55,938 nucleotides of DNA from Lachnospiraceae bacterium UBA6987 (GCA_002449955.1 DJYD01000039.1:1-55938), one strand, 5' to 3'. Shown: positions 17,628-26,168, counted from the first letter of the stretch. The notes: generated by a model from the sequence alone, not told the origin. Translations and numbers: made by a program.

Positions 17628-17828
17628 GTCATTGCAAGGCGCTTTTCTTTTTCTGTCATTGCGAGGAGCGAAGCGACGCGGCAATCTTATTGTCTCATTT
17701 TTAAGATCCCCACGTCGGTCTTCGACCTCCTCGGGATGACAACCATGTGTCGTGTCATTGTGACACCCACAGAGCGTGCCTTGTGCAGGAGCGAAGCACC
17801 CGCAGGGTACAAGCAACGCGGCAATCTT
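17628..17828. repeat. Composite of REP-like intergenic repeats
   Basis: Several short repeats common in bacterial genomes lie side by side. They include gtcattgcgaggagcgaag (from 17655) ending gcggcaatctt, a second copy spread over 17754-17828 ending in the same gcggcaatctt, a partial gtcattgcaagg at 17628, and a ccacgtcggtcttcgacctc block near 17710. No coding sequence is seen here. Confidence 0.7.
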
Positions 17829-17845
17829 ATGCCTCATTATAATGC

Positions 17846-18136
17846 TCACCATTGAGATTTGAGGTTTCCCCACTCCGGATTTAGCGCTTCAATCAACCTA
17901 TTCTTTCTTTTCCGTGACCAGCTCTTGATTTGTTTCTCTCTCGCTATTGCGCTATGGATATCACCCGTCATTTCATAATAAACAAGTTTATGTACATGAT
18001 ACCGTTTGGTAAAGCCATCGTTACATTCGTTCTCATGTTCATACAATCGACGTCGGAGATCATTGGTTATGCCAACATAGATCACTTTGTTGTTCCAATT
18101 TGACAGTATATAAATATAGTAGTTATTTGAGTTCAG
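17846..18136 (-). CDS. GIY-YIG nuclease superfamily protein
   Basis: A small single-domain GIY-YIG protein (96 aa) of the UPF0213/YhbQ type, a putative endonuclease of unclear role. The hallmark strands are YYIYIL and VIYVGITNDLRRRLYEH, followed by TKRYHVHKLVYYE, the conserved AIAREKQIK and a C-terminal NPEW. No ATG, GTG or TTG in frame keeps the YIYIL strand. The only GTG (18085) would delete it. A CTG at 18136, directly after GGGGAGGAG, restores the typical MNSNNYYIYILSN-like N-terminus, so I place the start there with reservation. It adjoins the repeats at 17628-17828. Confidence 0.8.
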   Translation of the reverse strand: MNSNNYYIYILSNWNNKVIYVGITNDLRRRLYEHENECNDGFTKRYHVHKLVYYEMTGDIHSAIAREKQIKSWSRKRKNRLIEALNPEWGNLKSQW

Positions 18137-18214
18137 GTTCTCCTCCCCGGGGGTTACGGTTGTGGTATATGTTTATATTATCACAGAACTCTGGTTTTGT
18201 ATATTGTAAACAAA

Positions 18215-18242
18215 GAGCAGGACGGAATACACCGTCCTGCTC
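18215..18242 (-). terminator. Terminator after asnS
   Basis: An 11-bp perfect stem (gagcaggacgg/ccgtcctgctc) with a 6-nt loop, followed on the minus strand by tttgttt. It lies 26 bp after the asnS stop codon. Confidence 0.8.
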
Positions 18243-18268
18243 TCATCGTCTTTATCAGAGATTCATTT

Positions 18269-19663
18269 TTACAGGTTGCAGTTGCCTACGGTTCTCGGGA
18301 ACGGGATGGCGTCGCGAATGTTGCCGATACCGGTCAGGTACATGACGCAGCGCTCGAAGCCGAGGCCGAAGCCCGCGTGGCGGGCGGAGCCGTATTTGCG
18401 CAGATCCAGATAGAAATCGTAATCCGCTTCCTTCATGCCGTTCTCACGGATGCGGGCTAAAAGCTTGTCGTAGTCATCTTCACGCTGGCTGCCGCCGATG
18501 ATCTCGCCGATTCCGGGCACGAGGCAGTCGCAGGCCGCGACGGTCTTTCCGTCCGGATTCAGCTTCATGTAGAAAGACTTGATCTCCTTCGGGTAATCGG
18601 TCACGAAGACCGGGCGCTTGAAGATCTCTTCGGTCAGGAAGCGCTCGTGCTCGGTCTGCAGATCGCAGCCCCAGAACACCTTGTAGGCAAAGCGGTCGTT
18701 GTGCGGCTCCAGCAGCTTGATGGCCTCGGTGTAGGAAATGCGGCCGAAGTCGCTCGTCCTGACGTGCTCCAGCCTCTCCAGCAGACCCTTGTCCACAAAC
18801 TTGTTCAGGAAAGCCATTTCCTCGGGCGCATGCTCCAGCACGTAGCCGATGATGTATTTCAGCATGGCTTCCGCCGTGTCCATGTCGTCGTTCAGGTCCG
18901 CAAAGGCCATTTCCGGTTCGATCATCCAGAACTCCGCCGCGTGGCGGGTGGTGTTCGAATTCTCGGCGCGGAAGGTCGGCCCGAAGGTATAAATGTTCTT
19001 GAAGGCCATGGCAAAGGTCTCGCCGTTCAGCTGCCCGCTGACCGTCAGTTTCGTTTCCTTGCCGAAGAAGTCCTGTGACCAGTCGATCGCTCCGTCTTCC
19101 GTGCGGGGCGGATTCTCAGGATCCATGGTCGTCACGCGGAACATTTCGCCCGCGCCCTCGCAGTCGCTGCCGGTGATGAGCGGCGTGTGCACGTAAACGA
19201 AGCCTCTTTCCTGGAAGAAGCAGTGGATCGCGTGCGCCGCAAGGCTCCTGATGCGGAAGACCGCGCTGAAGAGGTTCGTGCGGGCTCTGAGGTGCGGGAT
19301 CGTCCGCAGGAATTCGACACTGTGGGGCTTCGGCTGCAGCGGGTAGTCCGGCGTGGACGCGCCTTCTATGGTGATGCTGTCCGCATGGATCTCAAAGGGC
19401 TGCTGCGCCTCGGGGGTCAGGATCAGTTTTCCTTCCACGATGAGGCTCGCACCGATGTTGATGTGCTGGATCTCGTCAAAGTTCGCCAGTTCCTGGTCGT
19501 AGACTATCTGGACGGAAGAAAAGCAGGTCCCGTCGTTCAGCATGATAAATCCGAAGGTCTTGGAATTCCGGCGGTTTCGCGTCCATCCGCACACGGTAAT
19601 GGTCCGGCCGTCATATGCCGCCGGGTCACGAAACAGTTCTCTCAGGTCTACAAGGTCCTTCAT
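18269..19663 (-). CDS. asnS: Asparagine--tRNA ligase
   Basis: A 464-aa class IIb aminoacyl-tRNA synthetase that charges tRNA-Asn. An N-terminal OB-fold anticodon-binding domain (TITVCGWTRNRRNSKTFGFI) is followed by the class II catalytic core. Motif 2 is FRAENSNTTRHAAEFW, and motif 3 is GFGLGFERCVMYLTG near the C-terminus, which ends FPRTVGNCNL. The Asn-specific form (rather than AspRS) is supported by the short hinge without the GAD insertion and by the ending. Its start overlaps the engB stop by 4 nt (ATGA), so the two genes are translationally coupled. No T-box leader is visible in front. Confidence 0.96.
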   Translation of the reverse strand: MKDLVDLRELFRDPAAYDGRTITVCGWTRNRRNSKTFGFIMLNDGTCFSSVQIVYDQELANFDEIQHINIGASLIVEGKLILTPEAQQPFEIHADSITIEGASTPDYPLQPKPHSVEFLRTIPHLRARTNLFSAVFRIRSLAAHAIHCFFQERGFVYVHTPLITGSDCEGAGEMFRVTTMDPENPPRTEDGAIDWSQDFFGKETKLTVSGQLNGETFAMAFKNIYTFGPTFRAENSNTTRHAAEFWMIEPEMAFADLNDDMDTAEAMLKYIIGYVLEHAPEEMAFLNKFVDKGLLERLEHVRTSDFGRISYTEAIKLLEPHNDRFAYKVFWGCDLQTEHERFLTEEIFKRPVFVTDYPKEIKSFYMKLNPDGKTVAACDCLVPGIGEIIGGSQREDDYDKLLARIRENGMKEADYDFYLDLRKYGSARHAGFGLGFERCVMYLTGIGNIRDAIPFPRTVGNCNL

Positions 19664-20241
19664 AACAATTCCTCCAGATAGGTATAAATCGCTTCCCTGC
19701 CCTCCTGCGTTGTTGCGGAATAGGGGAAGATTCTCGTCTCCGCAGGAGTCCCGAGACCGGTGCGGAGTATTTTTTCTGCCTTCTGCCGCTCGCTGCGGTT
19801 GAGCTTATCGAGCTTGGTTGCAATGATCACCGGCTCGTAGCCGTTTGCCGTGATCCACTCGTACATCTGCCTGTCGTTAGCTCCCGGCGCGTGGCGGATA
19901 TCCACTAACAGGAAAACCTGGCGCAGCTGCTTTGACGTATGCAGGTATTTCTCGATCATTTTGCCCCAGCGGGCCTTTTCGGCTTCGGAGACCTTCGCAT
20001 AGCCATAGCCGGGCAGGTCCACAAAATAGAAGGCGTCGTTGATGTTGTAAAAGTTCACGGTCTGCGTCTTGCCGGGCTGCGCGCTGGTCCGCGCGTAGTT
20101 CTTGCGCATCATCAGGCCGTTGATGAGTGAGCTTTTGCCCACGTTTGATTTGCCGGCAAAGGCAAATTCAGGCAGGGCATTCACGGGAAACTTGCTGGTG
20201 ACGCCGCAGACGGTTTCCAGATTGACTGATTTAATGATCAT
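19660..20241 (-). CDS. engB: Ribosome biogenesis GTP-binding protein EngB/YsxC
   Basis: A 193-aa single-domain GTPase needed for late assembly of the 50S subunit. G motifs are visible: G1 GKSNVGKSS (residues 30-38), G3 DLPGYGYA, and G4 TKLD within VIIATKLDKLNRSE. It follows clpX (75 bp, with a palindromic repeat between them) and overlaps asnS by 4 nt. In many Firmicutes engB lies beside clpX or lon, as here. Confidence 0.95.
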   Translation of the reverse strand: MIIKSVNLETVCGVTSKFPVNALPEFAFAGKSNVGKSSLINGLMMRKNYARTSAQPGKTQTVNFYNINDAFYFVDLPGYGYAKVSEAEKARWGKMIEKYLHTSKQLRQVFLLVDIRHAPGANDRQMYEWITANGYEPVIIATKLDKLNRSERQKAEKILRTGLGTPAETRIFPYSATTQEGREAIYTYLEELL

Positions 20242-20260
20242 GCGGTGCCTCCTTCGGTAA

Positions 20261-20304
20261 CCTCATCCGGCCCTTCGGGCCACCTTCCCCTGAAGGGGAA
20301 GGCT
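20261..20304 (+). repeat. Intergenic palindromic repeat, copy 1
   Basis: cctcatcc, a small stem (ggccc-ttc-gggcc) and a second stem ccttcccc/ggggaagg. The same plan occurs inverted at 22234-22287. A partial extra copy of ggggaaggct follows at 20308-20317. Confidence 0.7.
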
Positions 20305-20316
20305 AAAGGGGAAGGC

Positions 20317-21621
20317 TTAGCCCACCATATTGTCGGCGCTCATCTTTGTGCGCCGCTCTCTGGGCATCTCATCGCGGTAGGTGAGTACGGGCTCTGCGCC
20401 CTCCTCCACCACTTCCTCGGTGATCGTGCAGGTTCCGATCGTGTCATCCGACGGCAGGCGGTACATCAGATCCATCATGGTATTTTCCATGATGGCGCGC
20501 AGGCCTCTCGCGCCGATATTGCGCTCCAGTGCCTTCCGGGCGATAGCCCGCACTGCATCCTCGGTAAATTCCAGCTTCACGCCGTCGATCTCGAACAGAC
20601 GCTCAAACTGCTTCACGAGCGCGTTCTTCGGTTCGGTCAGAATGCGGAGCATGGCTTCTTCGGTCAGTTCATTTAAGGAAACGACCACGGGCACGCGGCC
20701 GACAAACTCGGGGATCAGGCCGAATTTGACCAGGTCCTTGGGCATCACCTGGCGGAAAAGCTCGCCGACTTTTTTGTCCGCTTTCTTCTCCACCACGCCG
20801 TTGAAGCCGATGCTGTTATCGCCCAGACGGCTTTCAATGATCTTCTCCAGACCGTCGAAGGCGCCGCCGCAGATAAACAGGATATTCGTCGTGTTGATCT
20901 GAATGGTTTCCTGGTAAGGGTGCTTGCGGCCGCCCTGCGGGGGCACGTTGGCATCCGTTCCCTCGAGGATCTTCAGCAGTGCCTGCTGCACGCCCTCGCC
21001 GGAGACGTCGCGGGTGATCGAGACGTTCTCGGATTTCTTCGTGATCTTGTCGATCTCGTCGATGTAGATAATGCCGTGTTCGGCCTTCTCGATGTCGTAA
21101 TCCGCTGCCTGGATCAGCTTGAGGAGGATATTCTCCACATCCTCGCCCACATAGCCGGCTTCCGTAAGCGCTGTCGCATCCGATACCGCAAAGGGCACGT
21201 CCAGACATTTGGCAATGGTCTGCGCAAGATACGTCTTGCCGGAGCCTGTCGGTCCCAGCATGAGCACGTTGCTCTTCTGCAGCTCCACGTCGCTCTTATC
21301 GCCGGCCAGAATACGTTTGTAATGGTTGTAAACCGCTACGGAGAGGACCTTCTTGGCTTCATCCTGACCGATCACGTACTGGTCAAGGAAATGCTTGATT
21401 TCCTCCGGCCGCTTCAGACTGTTCAGGGTAAGCGGTGCCGCTTTCTTGTCCTTTTTCCCCGGGACCTTTTCCCAGTCTTCCTCCAGGATCTCCATGCAGA
21501 CCGACACGCAGTCGTCGCAGATATAGGTCGGCGAAATGGAACTGGAGATCAGGCGGTTGACCTGGGAAGCGTTTCTTCCGCAGAAGGCGCAGGTATGGGG
21601 ATCTTTTATCTTACTCGGCAT
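20317..21621 (-). CDS. clpX: ATP-dependent Clp protease ATP-binding subunit ClpX
   Basis: A 434-aa AAA+ unfoldase that recognises tagged substrates and feeds them to ClpP. An N-terminal C4 zinc-binding domain has Cys11, Cys14, Cys35 and Cys38. Walker A is GPTGSGKT (123-130), the pore loop GYVG (156-159) and Walker B IIYIDEID (184-191). The C-terminal D2-small domain includes the sensor-2 region ARGLRAIMENTM. The ClpP-docking loop would be in the stretch after residue 265. It starts 9 bp after the clpP stop, so clpP-clpX form one operon. Confidence 0.97.
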   Translation of the reverse strand: MPSKIKDPHTCAFCGRNASQVNRLISSSISPTYICDDCVSVCMEILEEDWEKVPGKKDKKAAPLTLNSLKRPEEIKHFLDQYVIGQDEAKKVLSVAVYNHYKRILAGDKSDVELQKSNVLMLGPTGSGKTYLAQTIAKCLDVPFAVSDATALTEAGYVGEDVENILLKLIQAADYDIEKAEHGIIYIDEIDKITKKSENVSITRDVSGEGVQQALLKILEGTDANVPPQGGRKHPYQETIQINTTNILFICGGAFDGLEKIIESRLGDNSIGFNGVVEKKADKKVGELFRQVMPKDLVKFGLIPEFVGRVPVVVSLNELTEEAMLRILTEPKNALVKQFERLFEIDGVKLEFTEDAVRAIARKALERNIGARGLRAIMENTMMDLMYRLPSDDTIGTCTITEEVVEEGAEPVLTYRDEMPRERRTKMSADNMVG

Positions 21622-21630
21622 GCGTTCTCC

Positions 21631-22215
21631 TTAGCTGCGTTTTTCAATGACTTTGTCCACGATGCCGTAGGCTACAGCCTCCTCGGCGCTCATGAAATTG
21701 TCGCGTTCGGTATCCGCCGCAATAACTTCGTACGGCTTGCCGGTATTGGCAGCCAGGATGCGGTTCAGCTGTTCCTTGGTCTTCTGGATGCGGTCTGCCG
21801 CGATCAGAATATCGGTCGCCTGGCCCTGAGCGCCGCCGCTGGGCTGGTGGATCATCACCTCTGCGTTCGGCAGGATGTAGCGCTTGCCCTTCGCGCCGCC
21901 CGCAAGCAGGAAGGCGCCCATGGAACAGGCCATGCCCAGGCAAATGGTGCTCACATCGCACTTGATGAACTGCATGGTGTCATAGATCGCAAGACCCGCG
22001 GTCACGCTGCCGCCCGGGCTGTTGATATACAGGCTGATGTCCTTGCCGGGATCTTCCGATTCCAGGAAAAGGAGCTGTGCAACAACCAGGTCGGCGGTGG
22101 CGTCAGTGACTTCTCCGTCCATAAATACGATTCTGTCCTTGAGCAGACGGCTGTAAATGTCATAGGCACGTTCGCCGCGGCTTGAGGACTCGATAACGGT
22201 AGGAACTAAGTTCAT
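21631..22215 (-). CDS. clpP: ATP-dependent Clp protease proteolytic subunit ClpP
   Basis: A 194-aa serine protease that forms the tetradecameric Clp chamber. The catalytic triad is at the classical positions: Ser98 in GMACSMGAF, His123 in VMIHQPSGG and Asp172 in TERDNF. The oxyanion strand SPGGSV is at 66-71. It is transcribed after tig across a 93-bp gap that holds a palindromic repeat. The tig-clpP-clpX order is typical of Clostridia. Confidence 0.97.
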   Translation of the reverse strand: MNLVPTVIESSSRGERAYDIYSRLLKDRIVFMDGEVTDATADLVVAQLLFLESEDPGKDISLYINSPGGSVTAGLAIYDTMQFIKCDVSTICLGMACSMGAFLLAGGAKGKRYILPNAEVMIHQPSGGAQGQATDILIAADRIQKTKEQLNRILAANTGKPYEVIAADTERDNFMSAEEAVAYGIVDKVIEKRS

Positions 22216-22233
22216 AATGATTCCTTTCTCCTC

Positions 22234-22287
22234 GCCTTCCCCTCTGGGGAAGGGGGACCGCTGCCTGAAAGGCAGCGGGGGATGAGG
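22234..22287 (-). repeat. Intergenic palindromic repeat, copy 2 (inverted)
   Basis: Read on the minus strand it has the same plan as 20261-20304: cctcatcc, a stem (gctgcct-ttc-aggcagc), then ccttcccc/ggggaagg. The inner stem sequence differs from copy 1, so this is a family of modular repeats. Confidence 0.7.
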
Positions 22288-22308
22288 TCTCTTTCCTCTT
22301 CACCCTCT

Positions 22309-23592
22309 TTATTTTGCTTCGGCAACCAGCAGATCCAGAGCCTTCTGAGTGGCCAGATCGGCCTTCATACTCTTTTCGGATTCTTCGTCGCCCATGTACT
22401 GCTTGACCTGTTCCACTTCCATGGAATACTGATCAGCCAGTCTCTTGTATTCGGCTTCCAGGTCTTCCTCGGTCGCTTCCAGGCCTTCGGCAGCCGCGAT
22501 GGCTTCCAGTACCAGACGGCCCTGGATGCGCTTCTTCGCCGCTTCCTTATTCTGCTCCACGAGCTGAGGCATGGTCAGGCCGGTATACTGCAGATACTGT
22601 TCCAGCTTCAGGCCCTGCATCTGCAGGCGCTGACCGAAGTCACGGACCATATCTTCCGCCTGGCTCTCGACCATCACGTCCGGGATATCCATCTCGGCGT
22701 TCGCAACGGCCTGTTCCAGAAGCTTGTCTTCCTTCTCTCTGGTCGCTGCCTCTTCCTTGCTCTTCTGCAGCTTTTCACGGATGCTGTTCTTGTATTCTTC
22801 AAGGGTCTCGAATTCGGACACTTCAGCGGCAAATTCATCATCCAGTTCCGGCAGAACCTTCTCGCTGATCGCGTTTAACTTCACATGGAAAACAGCAGCT
22901 TTTCCGGCCAGTTCTTTCGCGTGGTATTCCTCAGGGAAGGTCACGTTCAGGTCTTTTTCTTCGCCGATGTTCATGCCGACCATCTGCTCTTCAAAGCCTT
23001 CGATGAAGCTGTGGCTGCCGATGACCAGTTCCTGATCCTTGGCAGTGCCGCCGTCAAAAGCGACACCGTCCACCGTGCCGGCATAGTCAAGATGTGCCGT
23101 GTCGCCTTCCTTAAGCGGACGGTCTTCCACATCATTCTCTGTCGCGTTCTGATCCTGATCCTTCTTCAGCTCGGCCTCGATCTCCTCGTCCGTCACCGCG
23201 GGGGCGGCAACATCGGTATGCAGGCCCTTGTATTCACCGAGCTTCACTTCGGGCTTTACTGCCACGACCGCTTCCAGGACGATGGCCTTGCCATGTTCGA
23301 CCTGCTTGTAGTCGATCTCAGGGCGGGACATGATTTCCAGGCCGGATTCCTTACAGGCCGCTTCATAGGCATCCGGTACGAGATCGTTGACCGCGTCTTC
23401 CATGAAGACATCAGCGCCGTACAGGTTCTCGATCATCTTCTTCGGGGCTTTGCCTTTACGGAAGCCGGGGATATTGATCTTGCTGCGGTTCTTCTGATAC
23501 GCACGTTCTTCGGCTGCGGCGACTTCTTCCGCCGGAATCTCGATGGTCAGCTTGGCAAGGTTGTGTTCCAGTCTTTCTACGGAAACGCTCAT
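22309..23592 (-). CDS. tig: Trigger factor (ribosome-associated chaperone)
   Basis: A 427-aa peptidyl-prolyl isomerase and chaperone at the ribosome exit tunnel. The ribosome-binding signature GFRKGKAP is at residues 43-50. The FKBP-like PPIase domain spans roughly 150-240 (GDTAHLDYAGTVDGVAFDGG, GMNIGEEKDLNVTFPEEYHA), and the rest is the helical substrate-binding arm, ending KALDLLVAEAK. It is the first gene of the tig-clpP-clpX(-engB-asnS) block, with its own predicted promoter. Confidence 0.96.
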   Translation of the reverse strand: MSVSVERLEHNLAKLTIEIPAEEVAAAEERAYQKNRSKINIPGFRKGKAPKKMIENLYGADVFMEDAVNDLVPDAYEAACKESGLEIMSRPEIDYKQVEHGKAIVLEAVVAVKPEVKLGEYKGLHTDVAAPAVTDEEIEAELKKDQDQNATENDVEDRPLKEGDTAHLDYAGTVDGVAFDGGTAKDQELVIGSHSFIEGFEEQMVGMNIGEEKDLNVTFPEEYHAKELAGKAAVFHVKLNAISEKVLPELDDEFAAEVSEFETLEEYKNSIREKLQKSKEEAATREKEDKLLEQAVANAEMDIPDVMVESQAEDMVRDFGQRLQMQGLKLEQYLQYTGLTMPQLVEQNKEAAKKRIQGRLVLEAIAAAEGLEATEEDLEAEYKRLADQYSMEVEQVKQYMGDEESEKSMKADLATQKALDLLVAEAK

Positions 23593-23677
23593 GTGAATAA
23601 TTCCTCCTTAAACCCGATGGGTCTTCTCATTTGTTTTATCCCCACAGGAAAAAGACCCGTCAGGGCATATCGGGAGT

Positions 23678-23707
23678 ATTGTAGCACAGGCTTTCTAAAA
23701 AAGCCAA
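23678..23707 (-). promoter_or_regulatory. Predicted tig promoter
   Basis: TTGGCT (23702-23707), an 18-bp spacer and TACAAT (23678-23683), about 85 nt before the tig start. The -35 match is weak. Confidence 0.5.
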
Positions 23708-23743
23708 TAAAATTTACAGAAAAAAACGCAGGTTTTCTGCACG

Positions 23744-23773
23744 AAAAAACGCAGGACAAAGCCTGCGTTTTTT
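23744..23773. terminator. Bidirectional terminator between the SPFH gene and tig
   Basis: aaaaaacgcagg (23744-23755) pairs with cctgcgtttttt (23762-23773), giving U-runs in both directions. Its left arm is a direct repeat of 23721-23732. Confidence 0.85.
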
Positions 23774-23806
23774 TAAGCTTCAGCCTCTGCATGAAGCGGT
23801 CCGATG

Positions 23807-24775
23807 TTAATCTTTCACCGTCTCCTTCAGCGCCGTCAGCGCGCCGGCAAGGCCCTGGATCTCACTCGGGATGATGATCTTGGTCGCCTGGCCTTCCGCA
23901 GCCTTCGCAAAGGCTTCGAGAGACTTGATCTGCAGAACCGCGCTGTCTGCGCCGGCGTCCTTGATCAGCCTGATGCCTTCCGCATTTGCCTGCTGGACCT
24001 TGAGGATGGCTTCTGCCTGGCCTTCGGCTTCGCGGATCATGGCTTCGCGCTTGGCTTCCGCGCGGAGGATGGCGGCCTGCTTGTCGGCCTCGGCATCCAG
24101 GATGGCTCTTTCCTTATTACCTTCGGCAACCAGGATGGTGGACTTCTTCTCGCCTTCCGCCTGCAGGATCTTCTCGCGGCGTTCGCGTTCCGCCTTCATC
24201 TGCTTCTCCATGGAATCCTGAATCTCACGCGGCGGAATGATGTTCTTTAACTCAACACGGTTGACCTTGATGCCCCAGGGGTCGGTCGCAACGTCTAACT
24301 GCGTGCGCATCTTGGTGTTGATGATCTCACGGGAAGTTAAGGTCTGGTCCAGTTCCAGCTCACCGATGATGTTACGAAGGGTGGTTGCCGTCAGGTTCTC
24401 GATGGCCATCAACGGATTCTCCACGCCGTAAGCATAGAGCTTCGGGTCCGTGATCTGGAAGAACACGACGGTATCGATCTGCATGGTGACGTTATCCTTC
24501 GTGATAACGGGCTGCGGCTTGAAGTCGATGACCTGCTCCTTCAGATTCACGCGGCGAGCTACACGGGACACGAAAGGTGTCAGGAAATGCAGGCCGACGC
24601 CCCAGGTACCCACATAGGCACCGAGCCGTTCAATAACGAAGGCCTGAGCCTGCGGCACGATCTTGATGCAGGAAACAAGGATGATCAGCACGATCACAAC
24701 GAGTGCGATCAGCAGAACGCTTTTGATCAGATTGTCCGTAAATGCATTAGACAGTAATGGCAGAAAAGTGTACAT
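23807..24775 (-). CDS. SPFH/band 7 membrane protein, QmcA/stomatin-like
   Basis: A 322-aa membrane protein with one N-terminal membrane helix (SVLLIALVVIVLIILVSCI, residues ~19-37). The SPFH domain follows (VPQAQAFVIERLGAY, WGVGLHFLTP, ENLTATTLRNIIGELELDQTLTS). A long Ala/Glu-rich coiled coil (~residues 195-265) is built from EAxxKxAxxxAEAxxxA repeats. Family members assemble into large membrane rings and organise membrane microdomains or regulate proteases. It lies 9 bp after nfeD; the NfeD-SPFH pairing is a well-known conserved operon. Confidence 0.93.
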   Translation of the reverse strand: MYTFLPLLSNAFTDNLIKSVLLIALVVIVLIILVSCIKIVPQAQAFVIERLGAYVGTWGVGLHFLTPFVSRVARRVNLKEQVIDFKPQPVITKDNVTMQIDTVVFFQITDPKLYAYGVENPLMAIENLTATTLRNIIGELELDQTLTSREIINTKMRTQLDVATDPWGIKVNRVELKNIIPPREIQDSMEKQMKAERERREKILQAEGEKKSTILVAEGNKERAILDAEADKQAAILRAEAKREAMIREAEGQAEAILKVQQANAEGIRLIKDAGADSAVLQIKSLEAFAKAAEGQATKIIIPSEIQGLAGALTALKETVKD

Positions 24776-24784
24776 GTGCTCCTC

Positions 24785-25213
24785 CTATTTTCTCTTTACG
24801 ATACATTTGACGCCTTCGATTTTCTCGACGACGACTTCCTCTCCCACGGGGATGATCTCCTCTTCACTGGCTGCACGGGCAGTCCAGGGAAGTCCGTCAA
24901 TGGTAACATGTCCGGTTGCAGCCAGATTGTTGATCTCCTCTGTTACGATGGCCATGCGGCCGGGGATCGTGTCCTTGTTGGTCTTGGCTGCGCGCTCGTT
25001 GATGAATTTCTTCGCTAACGGTCTGGTAAGAAGCAGAAGCACTACCGAAACCAGGACAAAAGCCATGACCTGAATCGCCGTGCTTGCACCGAGAAGCGCC
25101 GAGACATAAGCCGCAAGTGCTCCGGCAGCGAACCAGATGGAAACTAACCCGGGCGCCGAAATCTCCACAACGATCATCACGGCCATGATGATAAGCCAGA
25201 TATAACTTGGCAT
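24785..25213 (-). CDS. NfeD-family membrane protein
   Basis: A 142-aa protein with two or three N-terminal membrane segments (IWLIIMAVMIVVEIS, IWFAAGALAAYVSALLG, IQVMAFVLVSVVLLLL). A C-terminal soluble OB-fold (IPGRMAIVTEEI, GHVTIDGLPWTARA, VGEEVVVEKIEGVKCIVK) follows. It is the short, protease-less form of NfeD and is thought to partner the SPFH protein encoded immediately downstream. GGAGG precedes the ATG. Confidence 0.92.
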   Translation of the reverse strand: MPSYIWLIIMAVMIVVEISAPGLVSIWFAAGALAAYVSALLGASTAIQVMAFVLVSVVLLLLTRPLAKKFINERAAKTNKDTIPGRMAIVTEEINNLAATGHVTIDGLPWTARAASEEEIIPVGEEVVVEKIEGVKCIVKRK

Positions 25214-25240
25214 GGACGCACCTCCTTTTTTACTGTTTTC

Positions 25241-25269
25241 ATTATACGATATTCAGAGCGAAAATACAA
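25241..25269 (-). promoter_or_regulatory. Predicted promoter of the nfeD-SPFH operon
   Basis: TTGTAT (25264-25269), a 17-bp spacer and TATAAT (25241-25246), ~28 nt before the start codon. Confidence 0.6.
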
Positions 25270-25288
25270 CTGAAATCCGTAGAAGACT

Positions 25289-26140
25289 CTAACCTTCTTT
25301 TTTGAGGGTAAATCCTCTCCCGTTGACCTCGGAGACATTTCCCACAACCACAAATGCGGTGGGGTCGATCTCCAGGACGGCCATCTTGATCGCAAACAGT
25401 TCGCGTGGTCTTACCACCGTCTGCACTTCATAGGCTTCTCCGCGTTTGTAGCCGCCTTCGATATGGATCAATGTCGTTCCGCGATTGAATCTGGTGAGGA
25501 TCGTCTGATTGATCTTTTCGTATTCGGGACTGATGATCTCCATCTGGATCATCGATTTGCCGCGGGCGATCACATTATCCACGAGCAGGGTGTAGCCGAT
25601 AATGATCAGAATGCCGCACAGGACATTTTCCCTTGCGGTATAGAAAACCTGCGGCAGCAGCGTCAAGTATTCGATGACGTTCAGGGACAGGGACATGCTG
25701 ACGCCCGCCTTCCGGTTTAACAGCACGGCCACCGTGTCCAACGCCCCCGTCGAAGCGCCTTCGCTCATGATCATGCCAATACCGATTCCGTAGCACATGA
25801 TGGCGCAGACCGTATTTAACGCCGGGTTTTCCGTGATCAGCCCGATCTTGTCATTCAGCATGGTAAAGAGCTGGAAAAACAGCGGATACAGGATGGAGCA
25901 GGCAAGAGAATGGAGGAAAAACTCTTTTCCGAGAATAACGAGGCCCAGCAGCAAAAAGAAAACGCTGAGGATCGTGACCCACGCAGAGACCGTAAACGGT
26001 GTAAAGCGGCTCAGGATCAAGGCAAGGCCGGTGGCCCCGCCGGTAATAAAACCTGCAGATACGACAAAAAGTGCCGAACCTGCAGCCTCAATAATGTTAC
26101 CGATCACAATGATAAATAAACGTCTGGCTTCGTTTTTCAT
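25289..26140 (-). CDS. YitT family membrane protein
   Basis: A 283-aa protein with five or six membrane helices (for example LFIIVIGNIIEAAGSALFVV, VTILSVFFLLLGLVILG and VLCGILIIIGYTLLVDNVI). The C-terminal DUF2179 domain (residues ~215-280: TTLIHIEGGYKRGEAYEVQTVV, ITEID-type strand MAVLEIDPTAFVVVGNV) is characteristic of the YitT/DUF161 family. The transport substrate is not established. No clear promoter is seen in the 78 bp upstream; the thiolase terminator ends only ~28 bp before the ATG, so expression may depend on readthrough. Confidence 0.92.
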   Translation of the reverse strand: MKNEARRLFIIVIGNIIEAAGSALFVVSAGFITGGATGLALILSRFTPFTVSAWVTILSVFFLLLGLVILGKEFFLHSLACSILYPLFFQLFTMLNDKIGLITENPALNTVCAIMCYGIGIGMIMSEGASTGALDTVAVLLNRKAGVSMSLSLNVIEYLTLLPQVFYTARENVLCGILIIIGYTLLVDNVIARGKSMIQMEIISPEYEKINQTILTRFNRGTTLIHIEGGYKRGEAYEVQTVVRPRELFAIKMAVLEIDPTAFVVVGNVSEVNGRGFTLKKEG

Positions 26141-26168
26141 GCTGCCCCCTGATTGTTAAAAAGTGAAA

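Noticed and set aside
17607..17873. N-terminal extension of the Sir2 protein
   Set aside because: It is a translation of intergenic repeats; ATG 17606 has AGGAAAGGA at proper spacing and the normal family start.
18269..20245. T-box leaders before asnS or cysS
   Set aside because: asnS overlaps engB and cysS follows the hydrolase by 11 bp, leaving no room for a T-box; the glyS leader is outside the window.
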